A stretch of DNA of 55,376 nt from Hyphomicrobiales bacterium (GTDB lineage Bacteria; Pseudomonadota; Alphaproteobacteria; Rhizobiales; Aestuariivirgaceae): contig JANYHB010000029.1 in assembly GCA_025359265.1 (NCBI GenBank), positions 1-55,376 on the forward strand, given 5' to 3'. Of the stretch, positions 26,256-35,462 are shown piece by piece; the first letter of the stretch is position 1; each line of letters opens with the position of its first letter. A program made the position numbers and the translations under genes. Under the pieces are notes generated by a model. That model was given only the letters and a program-made list of their open reading frames with translations, did no database searches and was not told the DNA's origin.

Positions 26256-26270
26256 TTAACTGTCTGTTAA
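26256..26270 (-). promoter_or_regulatory. Candidate CtrA binding box (TTAA-N7-TTAA)
   Basis: TTAACTGTCTGTTAA at 26256-26270 matches the cell-cycle regulator CtrA consensus TTAA-N7-TTAA exactly, and a further TTAA at 26279-26282 makes a TTAACC-TTGA-GGTTAA palindrome. It lies in the 199-base gap upstream of the glycosyltransferase that begins at 26138. Regulation by CtrA is inferred from the motif. Confidence 0.5.
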
Positions 26271-26337
26271 CCTTGAGGTTAAGACGGTCAGGGTAGTAAG
26301 GTTCCGCTTAGCTGGCCCCTCCAGTCAAATATGGCGT

Positions 26338-28062
26338 TCACCGTCTGGCTAAAGCGGGCTTTAAAGCGCCTTGCTCAATGGCACCGCCGCCATCTATTGC
26401 ATAAATCTTTGTTGCCACTTTCGTCCAGGCCGGGCGGTGAGTAATGGCCACAATGGTGAGGCGGCCGAGAAGCTCTTGAATGTTGGCGCAGATTTCTGCC
26501 TCGGTTTTTTCATCAAGTGCACTGGTTACTTCGTCCAGAAGAAGAAGTTTGGGTTTGTGCACCAAGGCCCGTGCCAGCGAAAGGCGTTGGCGTTGGCCAC
26601 CTGAAAGTTTCGCCCCCATGGTGCCGATATTGGAGTGAATGCCAAGTGGCAATTCGTTCACAAAACGCATTGCACCAGCCATCGTCAGGGCCTCTATGGC
26701 GTCTGCCTCAGTGAGCGCTGGATCACGGAAAGTGATGTTGTCGAGTACTGTGCCCCGCAGAAGGGTGAGTTCCTGCGGGACATAGCCGATGTGGCTGCGC
26801 CATTCTTTCAGATTGACGTCGGCCAGATCTTTGCCGTCGTAAAGAATTCGTCCAGACAGAGGGCGGTAAAAGCCAACCATCATATCCACAATTGTCGTTT
26901 TGCCGGCCCCCGATGGGCCGATTAATACCGTGATGCCTCTGGCTGGAATTTCGATGTTGACATGGTTCAACACATGCTTTTCGCCATAAGCGAAGCTTAC
27001 GTCTTCAAATTTCAGAACATCGGTCAGACTGGGTGTCATCACTCCAAGCACCGGCTCATCCTGTGCCTCGGCCTTTTCAATAATGCCAAGCACGCCAAAA
27101 TAACCACTGGCTGCCATGGTCGCATCCTGCAAACTCAGCTGTACGCGCTTGATCACGTCAACCAGCTGATAGAAAATCACGCCGATCACCAGAAACTGTG
27201 ACATGGGCGTGTGTAAAATTTCAAACCCAACATAAACGCCGGATATAACCATAATGGCCGCGAGAATATCCTGGCCATAATAAATGGCCTGGCGCGCCAC
27301 CATCATGTTAATTACAGCACCGCGCAAATCTCGAATGGAATGCATAAAGGCATCCACATAGCGGCCCTGCTTGGACATGGATTTCAGCGCCTTCATATTG
27401 GCTATGACATCCTGCATGCCAACCGCCAGATTGGCTGAGGTATAAAATTGCAACATGCTGGCCGCCTGGGCACGGCGCAAAATGTAACTCAACGGCAATG
27501 CAAGGCTGGCCACGGCAATCAAACAGAAAATAACCAAGGTGCCAGATACAAGGAAGGCGGTGATCAGCAGCCCCATTCCAACAATGGTGGTTACCACAAG
27601 GTTCGACACAGCATTATAAGCATCTCCCGCCACTTGCGCCTGAGTTGCGATCATGGCCGCAACTTCACCGGGCTGATGATCAACAAAATATGCCCATTTG
27701 GCATTCATCGTGGCCTTCATCAAACGGGTGCGGATGCGTGTGGAAACGTTGGCGACGGATATCGCTACAAAGCGCATCGATAAAAACGCAATCACTGATT
27801 TCATCACGAGCGCCGCGCCAACAAAAAGCAGCAAATTTACAAAGGCGGGCGGAATATGCAGCCATTTAAAAACGGTGACCGTAAACATGCCCAGATAAGA
27901 ATTGGTGGTGCCTTGATCAGACGCAAGTTGGCTAGCTAACGGAATAAGTGCGCCCATGCCAAACAAATCGGAAATGCTGGAGAGTGCCATTGCCGAAGTA
28001 ACGACGATCGGTCTTGCACCCGGTGCCGTTAAAAAAATGCGTGCCAAGTTTCGAAAAAGCAA
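26338..28062 (-). CDS. ABC exporter, fused membrane and ATPase domains
   Basis: A 574-residue half-transporter. Residues about 1-320 form a six-helix type 1 exporter membrane domain; residues about 340-565 the ATPase with Walker A LIGPSGAGKTTIVD, signature KLSGGQRQRLSLARAL, Walker B KLLLLDEVTSALD and the H-loop VAITHRP. Such proteins dimerise to export lipids, peptides or glycolipids; the substrate is not evident. TTG 28062 fits GGAGGT five bases upstream. It is upstream of, and on the same strand as, the CslA-like synthase, but the 199-base gap with a CtrA-type box suggests a separate promoter. Confidence 0.88.
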   Translation of the reverse strand: MLFRNLARIFLTAPGARPIVVTSAMALSSISDLFGMGALIPLASQLASDQGTTNSYLGMFTVTVFKWLHIPPAFVNLLLFVGAALVMKSVIAFLSMRFVAISVANVSTRIRTRLMKATMNAKWAYFVDHQPGEVAAMIATQAQVAGDAYNAVSNLVVTTIVGMGLLITAFLVSGTLVIFCLIAVASLALPLSYILRRAQAASMLQFYTSANLAVGMQDVIANMKALKSMSKQGRYVDAFMHSIRDLRGAVINMMVARQAIYYGQDILAAIMVISGVYVGFEILHTPMSQFLVIGVIFYQLVDVIKRVQLSLQDATMAASGYFGVLGIIEKAEAQDEPVLGVMTPSLTDVLKFEDVSFAYGEKHVLNHVNIEIPARGITVLIGPSGAGKTTIVDMMVGFYRPLSGRILYDGKDLADVNLKEWRSHIGYVPQELTLLRGTVLDNITFRDPALTEADAIEALTMAGAMRFVNELPLGIHSNIGTMGAKLSGGQRQRLSLARALVHKPKLLLLDEVTSALDEKTEAEICANIQELLGRLTIVAITHRPAWTKVATKIYAIDGGGAIEQGALKPALARR

Positions 28063-28425
28063 TCAAACCTCCAAGGCTGGCTACTACGAAAAAGTGCGCT
28101 CTGCCTATTCATGCCGGATATTGGGCCTCTCACTAGCAATTACAATCAGGGCTTTCAATGCTTGACAGGGGGCGAATTCTTGCTTGCGTGCGGCAAATGA
28201 CTGGGCTATGGCCAGCGGCAACTGAGAACAGCGGCCCATTGTCGCTGCCAAACCGGGGTGTTTCGGCTTTGCGCCTTTCAGCACCCTCAATTATTTCAGA
28301 CAAATTGTGATGGCCTCAGCGTCGCAATCCCTGCTGGAATGCTTCAACCCGCTGCCTTGTAGCAGCACGTGGCGTTAATCCTCAGCTGAATGTGTGAGTG
28401 TTATCACGTATAGAAAGTGTACTTT
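28063..28425. other. Divergent intergenic region and rpsA leader
   Basis: The 363-base gap separates the leftward ABC exporter from rpsA. It has one TTGACA hexamer (28162-28167) without a convincing -10 box at normal spacing, and a small hairpin GCTGC-CTTGTA-GCAGC about 75 bases before rpsA. No convincing gene: the longest minus-strand frame (28105-28290) has no family resemblance or ribosome site. S1 leaders often carry autoregulatory structure, which is possible here. Confidence 0.4.
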
Positions 28426-30180
28426 ATGGCAAAATCTGCCGTTTCGATGAACCCCACTAAATCTGATTTTGAATCCCTGCTTGAAGAAAGCTATCTTGAT
28501 CGCCCGGTCGCTGAAGGCAGCGTGGTTAAGGGCAAAGTTCTGGCGATTGAAAACGATCTGGTGATCGTTGACGTTGGCCTCAAAACTGAAGGCCGCATTC
28601 CCCTGAAAGATTTTGACCAGCCCGGCAAGCCTGCCGACATCAAGGTTGGCAGCATTGTTGAAGTTTACCTTGAACGTATTGAAAACGCTTTAGGCGAAGC
28701 TGTGCTCAGCCGTGAAAAAGCCAAGCGCGAAGAAGCTTGGGTTCGTTTGGAAGAAATGACAACCAAGGCCGAGCGTGTTGACGGCGTCATCTTCGGCCGC
28801 GTCAAAGGCGGCTTCACGGTTGATCTGGGCGGCGCTGTGGCGTTTTTGCCTGGCAGCCAGGTAGACGTGCGCCCCATCCGCGATGTGGGCCCGTTGATGC
28901 ATGTGTCGCAACCCTTTGTGATTTTGAAGATGGACCGCAAGCGTGGCAACATTGTTGTTTCGCGCCGTGCCATTATGGAAGAAACCCGTGCTGAACAGCG
29001 TTCGGAACTGGTTGGCAACTTGGCCGAGGGCCAAGTGGTTGAAGGTGTGGTGAAGAACATCACCGATTACGGCGCGTTCGTTGATCTGGGCGGTATTGAC
29101 GGCTTGCTGCACGTTACTGACATTGCCTGGAAGCGCGTAAACCATCCCTCAGACGTGCTTACTGTTGGCCAAAATGTGAAAGTGCAGATTGTTCGCATCA
29201 ATCCGGAAACGCAGCGCATATCATTGGGCATGAAGCAGCTCGACAAAGATCCGTGGGAAATTGTGACGGAGAAATTCGTTGTGGGCTCCAAGGTCAAGGG
29301 TAAAGTGACGAATATCACCGATTACGGCGCCTTCGTTGAACTTGAAGACGGCATTGAAGGCCTGGTTCATGTTTCCGAAATGAGCTGGACTAAGAAGAAT
29401 GTTCATCCGGGCAAAATCCTTTCCACCACTGAAGCCATTGAGGTTCAAGTGTTGGAAATTGATTCAGCCAAGCGCCGCATCTCACTGGGCCTGAAGCAAG
29501 TGCAGCAGAACCCATGGGTTACCTTCAGCCAGAAATATCCAAAGGGCACGGTGATGGAAGGCGAAGTAAAGAACACCACCGAGTTCGGCCTGTTCGTGGG
29601 CCTCGATGGTGATGTGGACGGCATGGTGCATCTGTCTGATCTGGATTGGAAACGCCCCGGCGAAGAAGCCATCAAGGATTATAAGAAGGGCGACATGGTC
29701 AAGGCCGTGGTGCTGGATGTGGACCAGGAAAAGGAACGCATCTCACTGGGCATTAAGCAACTCACTGAAGGTGGTGGTGCGGGTGCATCAGCCGCTGCAA
29801 GTGCGCCGCGTTCAGGCGGTGGCGGTGCCAGCGATGGCGCTCCACGCAAGGGCGCAAAGGTTACATGCGAAGTGTTGAAGGTGGAAGATGGTGGGTTGGA
29901 AGTGCGCATTGTTGGCACCGACATCACGGCTTATGCCAAGCGCGGCGATCTGGCGCGTGACCGTGGCGAACAACGCAGCGAACGTTTTGCCGTCGGTGAA
30001 AAATTCGATGCCGTGATCACCGCCATGGACGCCAAGGCCCGCAAGGTGAACGTCTCGATCAAGGCGATGGAAATCTCCGAGGAGCGCGAAGCTGTGGCGC
30101 AATATGGCTCATCCGATTCGGGCGCCTCGCTTGGCGATATTTTCCAAGCCGCGATGAAGAAAAAGGAAGAAGATAAATAA
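28426..30180 (+). CDS. rpsA: 30S ribosomal protein S1
   Basis: S1 binds mRNA on the 30S subunit and is needed to initiate on structured or leader-poor messages. The 584-residue protein has six S1/OB-fold repeats; the clearest are GVVKNITDYGAFVDLGGIDG, GKVTNITDYGAFVELEDGIE and GEVKNTTEFGLFVGLDGDVD. A glycine/alanine/serine-rich linker (about residues 448-475) separates repeats 5 and 6. ATG 28426 (MAKSAVSMNPTKSDF) is preferred over GTG 28417. No cmk lies upstream as is usual in the group; cmk is at 52.9 kb. A hairpin element and a terminator follow. Confidence 0.97.
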   Translation: MAKSAVSMNPTKSDFESLLEESYLDRPVAEGSVVKGKVLAIENDLVIVDVGLKTEGRIPLKDFDQPGKPADIKVGSIVEVYLERIENALGEAVLSREKAKREEAWVRLEEMTTKAERVDGVIFGRVKGGFTVDLGGAVAFLPGSQVDVRPIRDVGPLMHVSQPFVILKMDRKRGNIVVSRRAIMEETRAEQRSELVGNLAEGQVVEGVVKNITDYGAFVDLGGIDGLLHVTDIAWKRVNHPSDVLTVGQNVKVQIVRINPETQRISLGMKQLDKDPWEIVTEKFVVGSKVKGKVTNITDYGAFVELEDGIEGLVHVSEMSWTKKNVHPGKILSTTEAIEVQVLEIDSAKRRISLGLKQVQQNPWVTFSQKYPKGTVMEGEVKNTTEFGLFVGLDGDVDGMVHLSDLDWKRPGEEAIKDYKKGDMVKAVVLDVDQEKERISLGIKQLTEGGGAGASAAASAPRSGGGGASDGAPRKGAKVTCEVLKVEDGGLEVRIVGTDITAYAKRGDLARDRGEQRSERFAVGEKFDAVITAMDAKARKVNVSIKAMEISEEREAVAQYGSSDSGASLGDIFQAAMKKKEEDK

Positions 30181-30195
30181 GAGACGCAACTCTCA

Positions 30196-30218
30196 ATGGG
30201 CGGACGAAATCTGCCCAT
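30196..30218 (+). repeat. Hairpin element, copy 2 (similar to 5625-5647)
   Basis: AATGGGC (30195-30201) pairs with GCCCATT (30213-30219) around an 11-base loop, 15 bases after the rpsA stop and just before the true terminator. It matches copy 1 at 19 of 23 positions. A looser relative with core GGGCGG-CAC-CTGCCC and an 8-bp stem lies at 54269-54291, before tRNA-Ala. Function unknown. Confidence 0.5.
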
Positions 30219-30229
30219 TCCAAATTTAC

Positions 30230-30261
30230 AAAGGCTGGAGCCAAAAGCTCTGGCCTTTTTT
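30230..30261 (+). terminator. Rho-independent terminator of rpsA
   Basis: AAAGGCTGGAGC pairs with GCTCTGGCCTTT (two G-U pairs) around CAAAA and is followed by Ts, ending at 30261. It closes the rpsA transcript. The next 274 bases to ihfB hold no recognisable feature. Confidence 0.88.
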
Positions 30262-30535
30262 GATCACACTTCCCTTCTCCTTTGGTTAGCCGCCAACCGT
30301 TTTGCGTTTCCTCGCTTGGTATCCAAAACCTTGAAGTTGACACGAGGGTCGAACTACCGCTCGTTTTCATCCTGAGCTCAAAACTACTGTTGGGGCGAGC
30401 CGGGCAAGCGCAGGCCGTCAATCATTATTTGACCATGCTAGGATTTTATTTTAAACCTTGGCTATCCAACGGTTTGCGCAGATAAAAAATCCGGCCTATA
30501 CGATTCTCATTCAATTACTTGCGGGACCTTATGCC

Positions 30536-30820
30536 ATGATCAAATCTGAACTTGTTATCAAGATCGCTGAAAACAACCCGCATCTTTATCACCGCGATGT
30601 GGAGCGCATAGTAAACCGCGTGTTTGATGAGATCACGCAAGCGATGCATCAGGGCAACCGGGTGGAGCTACGCGGCTTCGGAGCGTTCTCGGCGAAAGAA
30701 CGCCAAGCACGCACGGGACGCAACCCGCGTACTGGTGCTGCGGTGGATGTAACGGAAAAGCGCGTGCCATTTTTTAAAACCGGCAAGGAGTTGCGCCAGC
30801 GGCTCAACACCAAGGGCTGA
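30536..30820 (+). CDS. ihfB: Integration host factor subunit beta
   Basis: IHF-beta pairs with IHF-alpha to bind and sharply bend DNA in replication, recombination and transcription. The 94-residue protein has the start [20 protein letters not shown], the dimer region [20 protein letters not shown], and the HU/IHF signature [21 protein letters not shown] with the beta-arm proline that intercalates DNA. ATG 30536 matches the family start; the longer frame to 30458 adds a non-homologous leader. It is placed downstream of rpsA as in other proteobacteria and followed closely by a LapA-like gene. Confidence 0.96.
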   Translation: MIKSELVIKIAENNPHLYHRDVERIVNRVFDEITQAMHQGNRVELRGFGAFSAKERQARTGRNPRTGAAVDVTEKRVPFFKTGKELRQRLNTKG

Positions 30821-30826
30821 ATTCAA

Positions 30827-31174
30827 TTGCGCCGTTTTTTTCGCTGGCTGTTTGGCCTGCCGATTTTTATCATCGTCATGATTTTTGCTGTTGCCAACCG
30901 CAAATGGACGCAGCTTTCTTTTGACCCTTTCCATGACACTGATCCTGCCCTGGCCTTGGATTTGCCTCTGTGGCTTTTGTTGTTTGCTGGCATATTTATT
31001 GGCATTTTGGTGGGCTGGTTCTTTTGTTGGTTGGCGCAAGGCAAATGGCGCAGATTGGCGCGTGAACGCCAGCGCGAGATTGCGCGGTTGCAGAACGAGA
31101 TGACTTTGGTGAAACACGGGCCGGAGACTTTGGAAGCGCAGATGCTGGCCCCTTTACCTGGCATTATGCCTTGA
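30827..31174 (+). CDS. LapA-domain (DUF1049) membrane protein
   Basis: A 115-residue inner-membrane protein with two membrane helices (PIFIIVMIFAVANR and LWLLLFAGIFIGILVGWFFCW) and a cytoplasmic basic, coiled-coil-like tail (RERQREIARLQNEMTLV). This is the layout of lipopolysaccharide assembly protein A domain proteins, which in E. coli work with LapB to control LPS synthesis. TTG 30827 starts 6 bases after the ihfB stop. The stop overlaps the next gene by 4 bases (TTGA). Presence after ihfB is common across proteobacteria. Confidence 0.85.
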   Translation: MRRFFRWLFGLPIFIIVMIFAVANRKWTQLSFDPFHDTDPALALDLPLWLLLFAGIFIGILVGWFFCWLAQGKWRRLARERQREIARLQNEMTLVKHGPETLEAQMLAPLPGIMP

Positions 31175-32076
31175 AGGTTTTCTCTATTGCGGATTTATCG
31201 GTGCCTTCCTACCGCGATTATATTGAAGTTTTGCGCGATGCCTTCCAAGGCCAAACAACGGCACCGCAGCGCTTTGTGGCGCAAACAGGCCCGCACACCA
31301 CGTTGCTGACGATGCCCGCTTGGGATGAGGCTTTTACGGGCATCAAGACAGTAACGGTGAAGGGCGACAATGGCGCGCTGGGTTTGCCACTTGTGCAAGG
31401 CTCATATCTGTTGATCGATAATACGACAGGTGCACCTGTGGCGGTGATGGATGGCACAGAGCTGACCCGACGGCGCACAGCGGCGGCTTCAGCTTTGGCG
31501 GCGGATTATTTGGCGCGCAAAAATGCTTCCACATTACTGCTGGTGGGTGCAGGCGCACTGGCTTCGCACTTTGCAAAAGCGCATGCAGCCGTGAGGCCCA
31601 TCAAACGCGTGATGATTTATAATCGAACACCTGCAAAAGCTGTTGATGTGGCGCGAGAAATTGGTGGCCATGCCGTGACAGATTTAGCCAAGGCATGCGG
31701 TGAAGCAGATATTATTTCAGGCATCACGTCAGCCCGCGGTGTGGTAATCCTGGGCCGCGATATCCGCGCGGGAACGCATATTGATTTGGTGGGGGCCTAT
31801 AAGCCTGAGATGCGGGAGAGCGATGCAGAAGTTGTTGGCATGGCGCGCGTCTATGTCGATAGCCGCGAAGGTGCACTTCACGAGGCTGGCGATTTGCACT
31901 GTGCCGCCCAAGAGGGCCGGTTCAACTGGGCTGATATTCAGGGTGATTTGTTTGAGCTTTGCCGTGGCAAGGTTGGGGGCCGAAAGACTGATACAGAGAT
32001 CACATTATTCAAATCCTCCGGCACTGCGCTGGAGGATTTGGCGGCAGCGAAAATGGTGTATTTGCGCCAAGCCTGA
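31171..32076 (+). CDS. Ornithine cyclodeaminase/mu-crystallin family protein
   Basis: A 301-residue NAD(P)-dependent enzyme family member. The family's catalytic half begins with an amino-acid binding portion (VKGDNGALGLPLVQGSYLLID, MDGTELTRRRTAAASALAA) and a Rossmann domain with LLVGAGALASHFAKAHAAV, then HIDLVGAYKPEMRESDAEVV. Homologues include ornithine cyclodeaminase, alanine dehydrogenase and pyrroline/piperideine-carboxylate reductase; the substrate cannot be read from the sequence. TTG 31171 overlaps the preceding stop, so translation is likely coupled. Confidence 0.88.
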   Translation: MKVFSIADLSVPSYRDYIEVLRDAFQGQTTAPQRFVAQTGPHTTLLTMPAWDEAFTGIKTVTVKGDNGALGLPLVQGSYLLIDNTTGAPVAVMDGTELTRRRTAAASALAADYLARKNASTLLLVGAGALASHFAKAHAAVRPIKRVMIYNRTPAKAVDVAREIGGHAVTDLAKACGEADIISGITSARGVVILGRDIRAGTHIDLVGAYKPEMRESDAEVVGMARVYVDSREGALHEAGDLHCAAQEGRFNWADIQGDLFELCRGKVGGRKTDTEITLFKSSGTALEDLAAAKMVYLRQA

Positions 32077-32098
32077 TTTCGCGCTAGGGCCTTTTATC

Positions 32099-32794
32099 AT
32101 GACCAAAATCAATCCCATCTGCGTGGCCCTTGATACGCCCGAGGTTGGCAAGGCCGTTGCACTGGCACATGCGGTGAAGCCCCATGTTGGCATGATGAAA
32201 ATTGGCATGGAGTTTTTTTATGCCAACGGCGTTGCAGGCTATGAAGCTGTGGCCTGCGAAGGGGTGCCTATTTTTCTTGATTTGAAGCTGCACGATATTC
32301 CCACCACGGTGGCGCAGGGTTTGCTTTCGCTTTTAAAATTATCGCCGGCACCTGCAATCATGAATGTGCATTGTTCAGGGGGATTTGACATGATGAAGGC
32401 AGCCAAGGATGCGGTGGGCGACAGGGTGAAATTGATCGGCGTAACCATCCTTACTTCGCTCTCCAATGAGAACATCTGGACTACAGGATTTGATGCCCGC
32501 AAGACTGATGAACACACTTTGAATTTGGCCAGGCTGGCGCTGGAAGCGGGGCTTGACGGGGTGGTGTGTTCACCTCTTGATTTGGCTTCAATTCGCACGT
32601 CTTTACCCCGTAAATTCTTGACTATTGTGCCAGGTATCAGACCCACCGATGCTTCCTCGCATGACCAGAAACGAATTGCCACACCGAGGGCCGCAATGGC
32701 TGCTGGCGCAAATTTTTTGGTCATCGGACGCGCGATCACGAGTGCGCCTGATCCTGCCGCCGCAGCGGCTGCCATTCTTGAAAGCTTGCAATGA
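32099..32794 (+). CDS. pyrF: Orotidine-5'-phosphate decarboxylase
   Basis: PyrF converts OMP to UMP, the last step of de novo pyrimidine synthesis. The 231-residue TIM barrel has the catalytic motif FLDLKLHDIPTT (Asp-x-Lys-xx-Asp), the entry strand ICVALDTPEVGKA and the phosphate-binding end GANFLVIGRAITSAPDP with VPGIRP. ATG 32099 is the family start; the reading frame remains open into the preceding gene, which overlaps in another frame. It overlaps trpF by 4 bases (ATGA), so pyrF and the trp genes are one operon. Confidence 0.96.
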   Translation: MTKINPICVALDTPEVGKAVALAHAVKPHVGMMKIGMEFFYANGVAGYEAVACEGVPIFLDLKLHDIPTTVAQGLLSLLKLSPAPAIMNVHCSGGFDMMKAAKDAVGDRVKLIGVTILTSLSNENIWTTGFDARKTDEHTLNLARLALEAGLDGVVCSPLDLASIRTSLPRKFLTIVPGIRPTDASSHDQKRIATPRAAMAAGANFLVIGRAITSAPDPAAAAAAILESLQ

Positions 32795-33423
32795 CCAAGG
32801 TAAAAATCTGCGGCCTTTCCACCCAAGAAACGATGCAAGCCACACTCGACTTTGGGGCCGAAATGGTGGGCCTCAATTTCTTTCCAAGGTCACCGCGTTA
32901 TGTGTCCTTCGAACAGGCAGCGCAGCTGGCAGACCAAGCCCGCGGCAAGTCCAAAATCGTCAGCTTATTTGTGGATGCCGATGATGCTCTGTTAAAAGCC
33001 ATCAACGCAGCCGTGCGGCCCGATTATTTCCAGGCCCATGGCAGTGAAACGCCTGAGCGCGTGGCTGAGATCAGCAAGCTCTTTGGCGTGCCCGTGATCA
33101 AGGTCATCAAAGTGAAAGAGGCTTCGGATGTGGCCGCCGCCAAACTTTACAAGCACGCCGCCGAACTCATTCTCTTCGAAGCCAAAGCTCCGGAAAATTT
33201 GCTGCCCGGTGGCAATGGCCATTCGTTTGATTGGAACTTGCTCAAGGGCAAAGATGGGCAATTCATATTGGCGGGTGGCTTGACGCCAGACAATCTGGCA
33301 CAGGCCATTCGCCTGTCACGGGCGCCTATTGTGGATGTGTCTTCTGGCGTTGAAACCGGGTTGGGCCAAAAAGACATTTCACTTATTCGGAAATTTATTG
33401 AGGCGGCCAAGTCCGCCCGCTAA
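32791..33423 (+). CDS. trpF: Phosphoribosylanthranilate isomerase
   Basis: TrpF performs the Amadori rearrangement of phosphoribosylanthranilate to CdRP in tryptophan synthesis. The 210-residue barrel has the catalytic cysteine in VKICGLST (residue 6), GLNFFPRSPRYVSFEQA, the catalytic aspartate region HSFDWNLLKG, and the phosphate-binding AGGLTPDNLAQAI with VDVSSGVE. It overlaps pyrF and precedes trpB by 9 bases. Length is standard. Confidence 0.96.
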   Translation: MTKVKICGLSTQETMQATLDFGAEMVGLNFFPRSPRYVSFEQAAQLADQARGKSKIVSLFVDADDALLKAINAAVRPDYFQAHGSETPERVAEISKLFGVPVIKVIKVKEASDVAAAKLYKHAAELILFEAKAPENLLPGGNGHSFDWNLLKGKDGQFILAGGLTPDNLAQAIRLSRAPIVDVSSGVETGLGQKDISLIRKFIEAAKSAR

Positions 33424-33432
33424 GAAAGTATC

Positions 33433-34644
33433 ATGATAACGAAACCCAATTCCTATCGCACCGGGCCAGACGAAAAAGGCCTCTTTGGCATTTACGGCGG
33501 TCGTTTCGTGGCCGAAACACTGATGCCGCTGATTTTGCAGCTTGAGAAGGCCTACAAGGAAGCCAAGGCTGATCGCAGCTTCAAAGCGGAACTCGACGGC
33601 TTCCTTGAACATTATGTGGGCCGTCCTTCACCTTTGTATTTTGCCGAGCGGATGACCGAGCATCTGGGCGGTGCGAAAATCTATTTCAAGCGCGATGAGC
33701 TTAATCACACCGGTGCGCATAAGATCAATAACGTGATGGGCCAGATATTGCTGGCGCGGCGCATGGGCAAGAAACGCATAATAGCGGAAACCGGCGCTGG
33801 CCAACATGGTGTGGCCACCGCAACCGCTTGCGCGCGCTTTGGCCTTGAGTGTGTGGTTTACATGGGCGAGGTGGATATTGAGCGCCAAATGCCCAACGTG
33901 TTCCGCATGAAACTGTTGGGTGCCACCGTGGTGCCAGCCAAGTCAGGTTCGCGCACGTTGAAAGATGCGTTGAATGAAGCGCTGCGCGATTGGGTTTCCA
34001 ATGTGGAAGACACGTTTTATTGCATCGGCACGGTGGCTGGCCCGCATCCATACCCCGAAATGGTGCGCGATTTTCAAAGCATCATCGGCGAAGAAACCAA
34101 ACGCCAGATGATGAAGGCTGAAGGACGCTTGCCGGATTCTCTGGTTGCGGCAATCGGCGGTGGCTCCAACGCTATGGGCTTGTTCCATCCATTTCTTGAT
34201 GATTCATCGGTGGAAATTATTGGTGTTGAAGCTGCGGGTTACGGCTTGAAGAAAAAACACGCAGCCTCAATCGCTGGCGGCAAGCCCGGTGTGCTGCATG
34301 GCAATCGCACGTATTTGCTGATGGATGACGATGGCCAGATCACTGAGGGCCATTCGATTTCGGCGGGCCTGGATTATCCTGGCATAGGCCCGGAACATGC
34401 CTGGCTGCATGATATGAAGCGCGTGCAATATGTTTCAGCCACCGATAAAGAGGCCTTGGAAGCGTTTCAACTCTGTTGCAAATTGGAAGGTATTATTCCA
34501 GCGCTCGAGCCTTCACATGCTTTAGCCCATGTGATGAAAATTGCGCCCAAGTTGCCGCCTGAGCATTTGATGGTGATGAACCTGTGTGGGCGTGGAGATA
34601 AGGATATTTTCACAGTGGCTAATATCCTGGGGGTTAAACTGTGA
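33433..34644 (+). CDS. trpB: Tryptophan synthase beta chain
   Basis: TrpB condenses indole with serine using pyridoxal phosphate. The 403-residue protein has [20 protein letters not shown], the PLP lysine in [31 protein letters not shown] with its glutamate, the phosphate-binding loop IGGGSNAMG and the end [11 protein letters not shown]. Typical TrpB1 length. It overlaps trpA by 4 bases (GTGA), supporting the alpha2-beta2 complex made from one transcript. Confidence 0.97.
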   Translation: MITKPNSYRTGPDEKGLFGIYGGRFVAETLMPLILQLEKAYKEAKADRSFKAELDGFLEHYVGRPSPLYFAERMTEHLGGAKIYFKRDELNHTGAHKINNVMGQILLARRMGKKRIIAETGAGQHGVATATACARFGLECVVYMGEVDIERQMPNVFRMKLLGATVVPAKSGSRTLKDALNEALRDWVSNVEDTFYCIGTVAGPHPYPEMVRDFQSIIGEETKRQMMKAEGRLPDSLVAAIGGGSNAMGLFHPFLDDSSVEIIGVEAAGYGLKKKHAASIAGGKPGVLHGNRTYLLMDDDGQITEGHSISAGLDYPGIGPEHAWLHDMKRVQYVSATDKEALEAFQLCCKLEGIIPALEPSHALAHVMKIAPKLPPEHLMVMNLCGRGDKDIFTVANILGVKL

Positions 34645-35459
34645 GCACACGCATCGCCGATAAATTTGCCGCATTAAAAAGGGAAGGCCGCGCGGCAATA
34701 ATGACGTTTGTCACCGCTGGTGATCCGGATCATGCGACTTCTTTGAAAATCGTTCTGGGCCTGCCCAAGGCTGGTGCTGACATTATTGAGCTGGGCATGC
34801 CATTCACTGACCCGATGGCTGATGGCGCGGCCATTCAGGCTGGCGGCCTTCGCGCGCTGAAGAATGGCGCAAGCATGAAAAAAACTTTGGCTTTGCTGAA
34901 GGCCTTTCGCGCGAAAGACAAGGCAACCCCCGTGGTTTTGATGGGCTATTATAACCCGATTTACGTTTATGGTGTGCCGAAGTTTTTGGCCGATGCAAAA
35001 GCTGCTGGCGTTGATGGATTGATCATTGTTGATCTGCCGCCGGAAGAAGATGACGAGCTTTGCTTGCCTGCGATGGCCGCTGGTATTAATTTTATTCGAC
35101 TGGCCACACCAACCACTGATGATGCGCGTGCGCCCGCTGTTTTCAAAAACACGTCTGGCTTTGTCTATTACGTTTCCGTGCTCGGCATCACCGGCACCAA
35201 GGCGCCTGATCTTAAATCGGTTGCTGCCAATGTGCGGCGATTGAAGAAACACACGTCACTGCCCATATGTGTTGGCTTTGGCGTAAAGACGCCACAACAG
35301 GCCCGCGCCATTGCCAAGGTGGCAGACGGTGTTGTGGTGGGATCAGCTTTGGTTTCTGCGGTTGAAAAATCATTGAATAAAAATGGCAAGGCAACGGCAC
35401 AAACGCCGAAAGCCGTGCATAAGATGGTGGCCGCGTTGGCCAAAGGTGTGAGAAACTGA
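34641..35459 (+). CDS. trpA: Tryptophan synthase alpha chain
   Basis: TrpA cleaves indole-glycerol phosphate and passes indole to TrpB. The 272-residue barrel has the catalytic residues in [20 protein letters not shown] (Glu and Asp), [31 protein letters not shown] and the phosphate-binding [15 protein letters not shown] with [14 protein letters not shown] 34641 overlaps the trpB stop. accD follows by 3 bases, a layout conserved in alphaproteobacteria. Confidence 0.97.
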   Translation: MSTRIADKFAALKREGRAAIMTFVTAGDPDHATSLKIVLGLPKAGADIIELGMPFTDPMADGAAIQAGGLRALKNGASMKKTLALLKAFRAKDKATPVVLMGYYNPIYVYGVPKFLADAKAAGVDGLIIVDLPPEEDDELCLPAMAAGINFIRLATPTTDDARAPAVFKNTSGFVYYVSVLGITGTKAPDLKSVAANVRRLKKHTSLPICVGFGVKTPQQARAIAKVADGVVVGSALVSAVEKSLNKNGKATAQTPKAVHKMVAALAKGVRN

Positions 35460-35462
35460 ATT

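Noticed and set aside
28162-28190. TTGACA as an rpsA promoter
   Set aside because: No acceptable -10 hexamer at 16-18 bases; left as an observation only.
28105-28290. 61-codon minus-strand frame in the rpsA leader
   Set aside because: No ribosome site, no resemblance to any family, and it lies in a probable promoter and leader region.
31781-32098. Upstream extension of the pyrF frame
   Set aside because: It overlaps the cyclodeaminase gene in another frame and has no PyrF similarity; PyrF starts at 32099.
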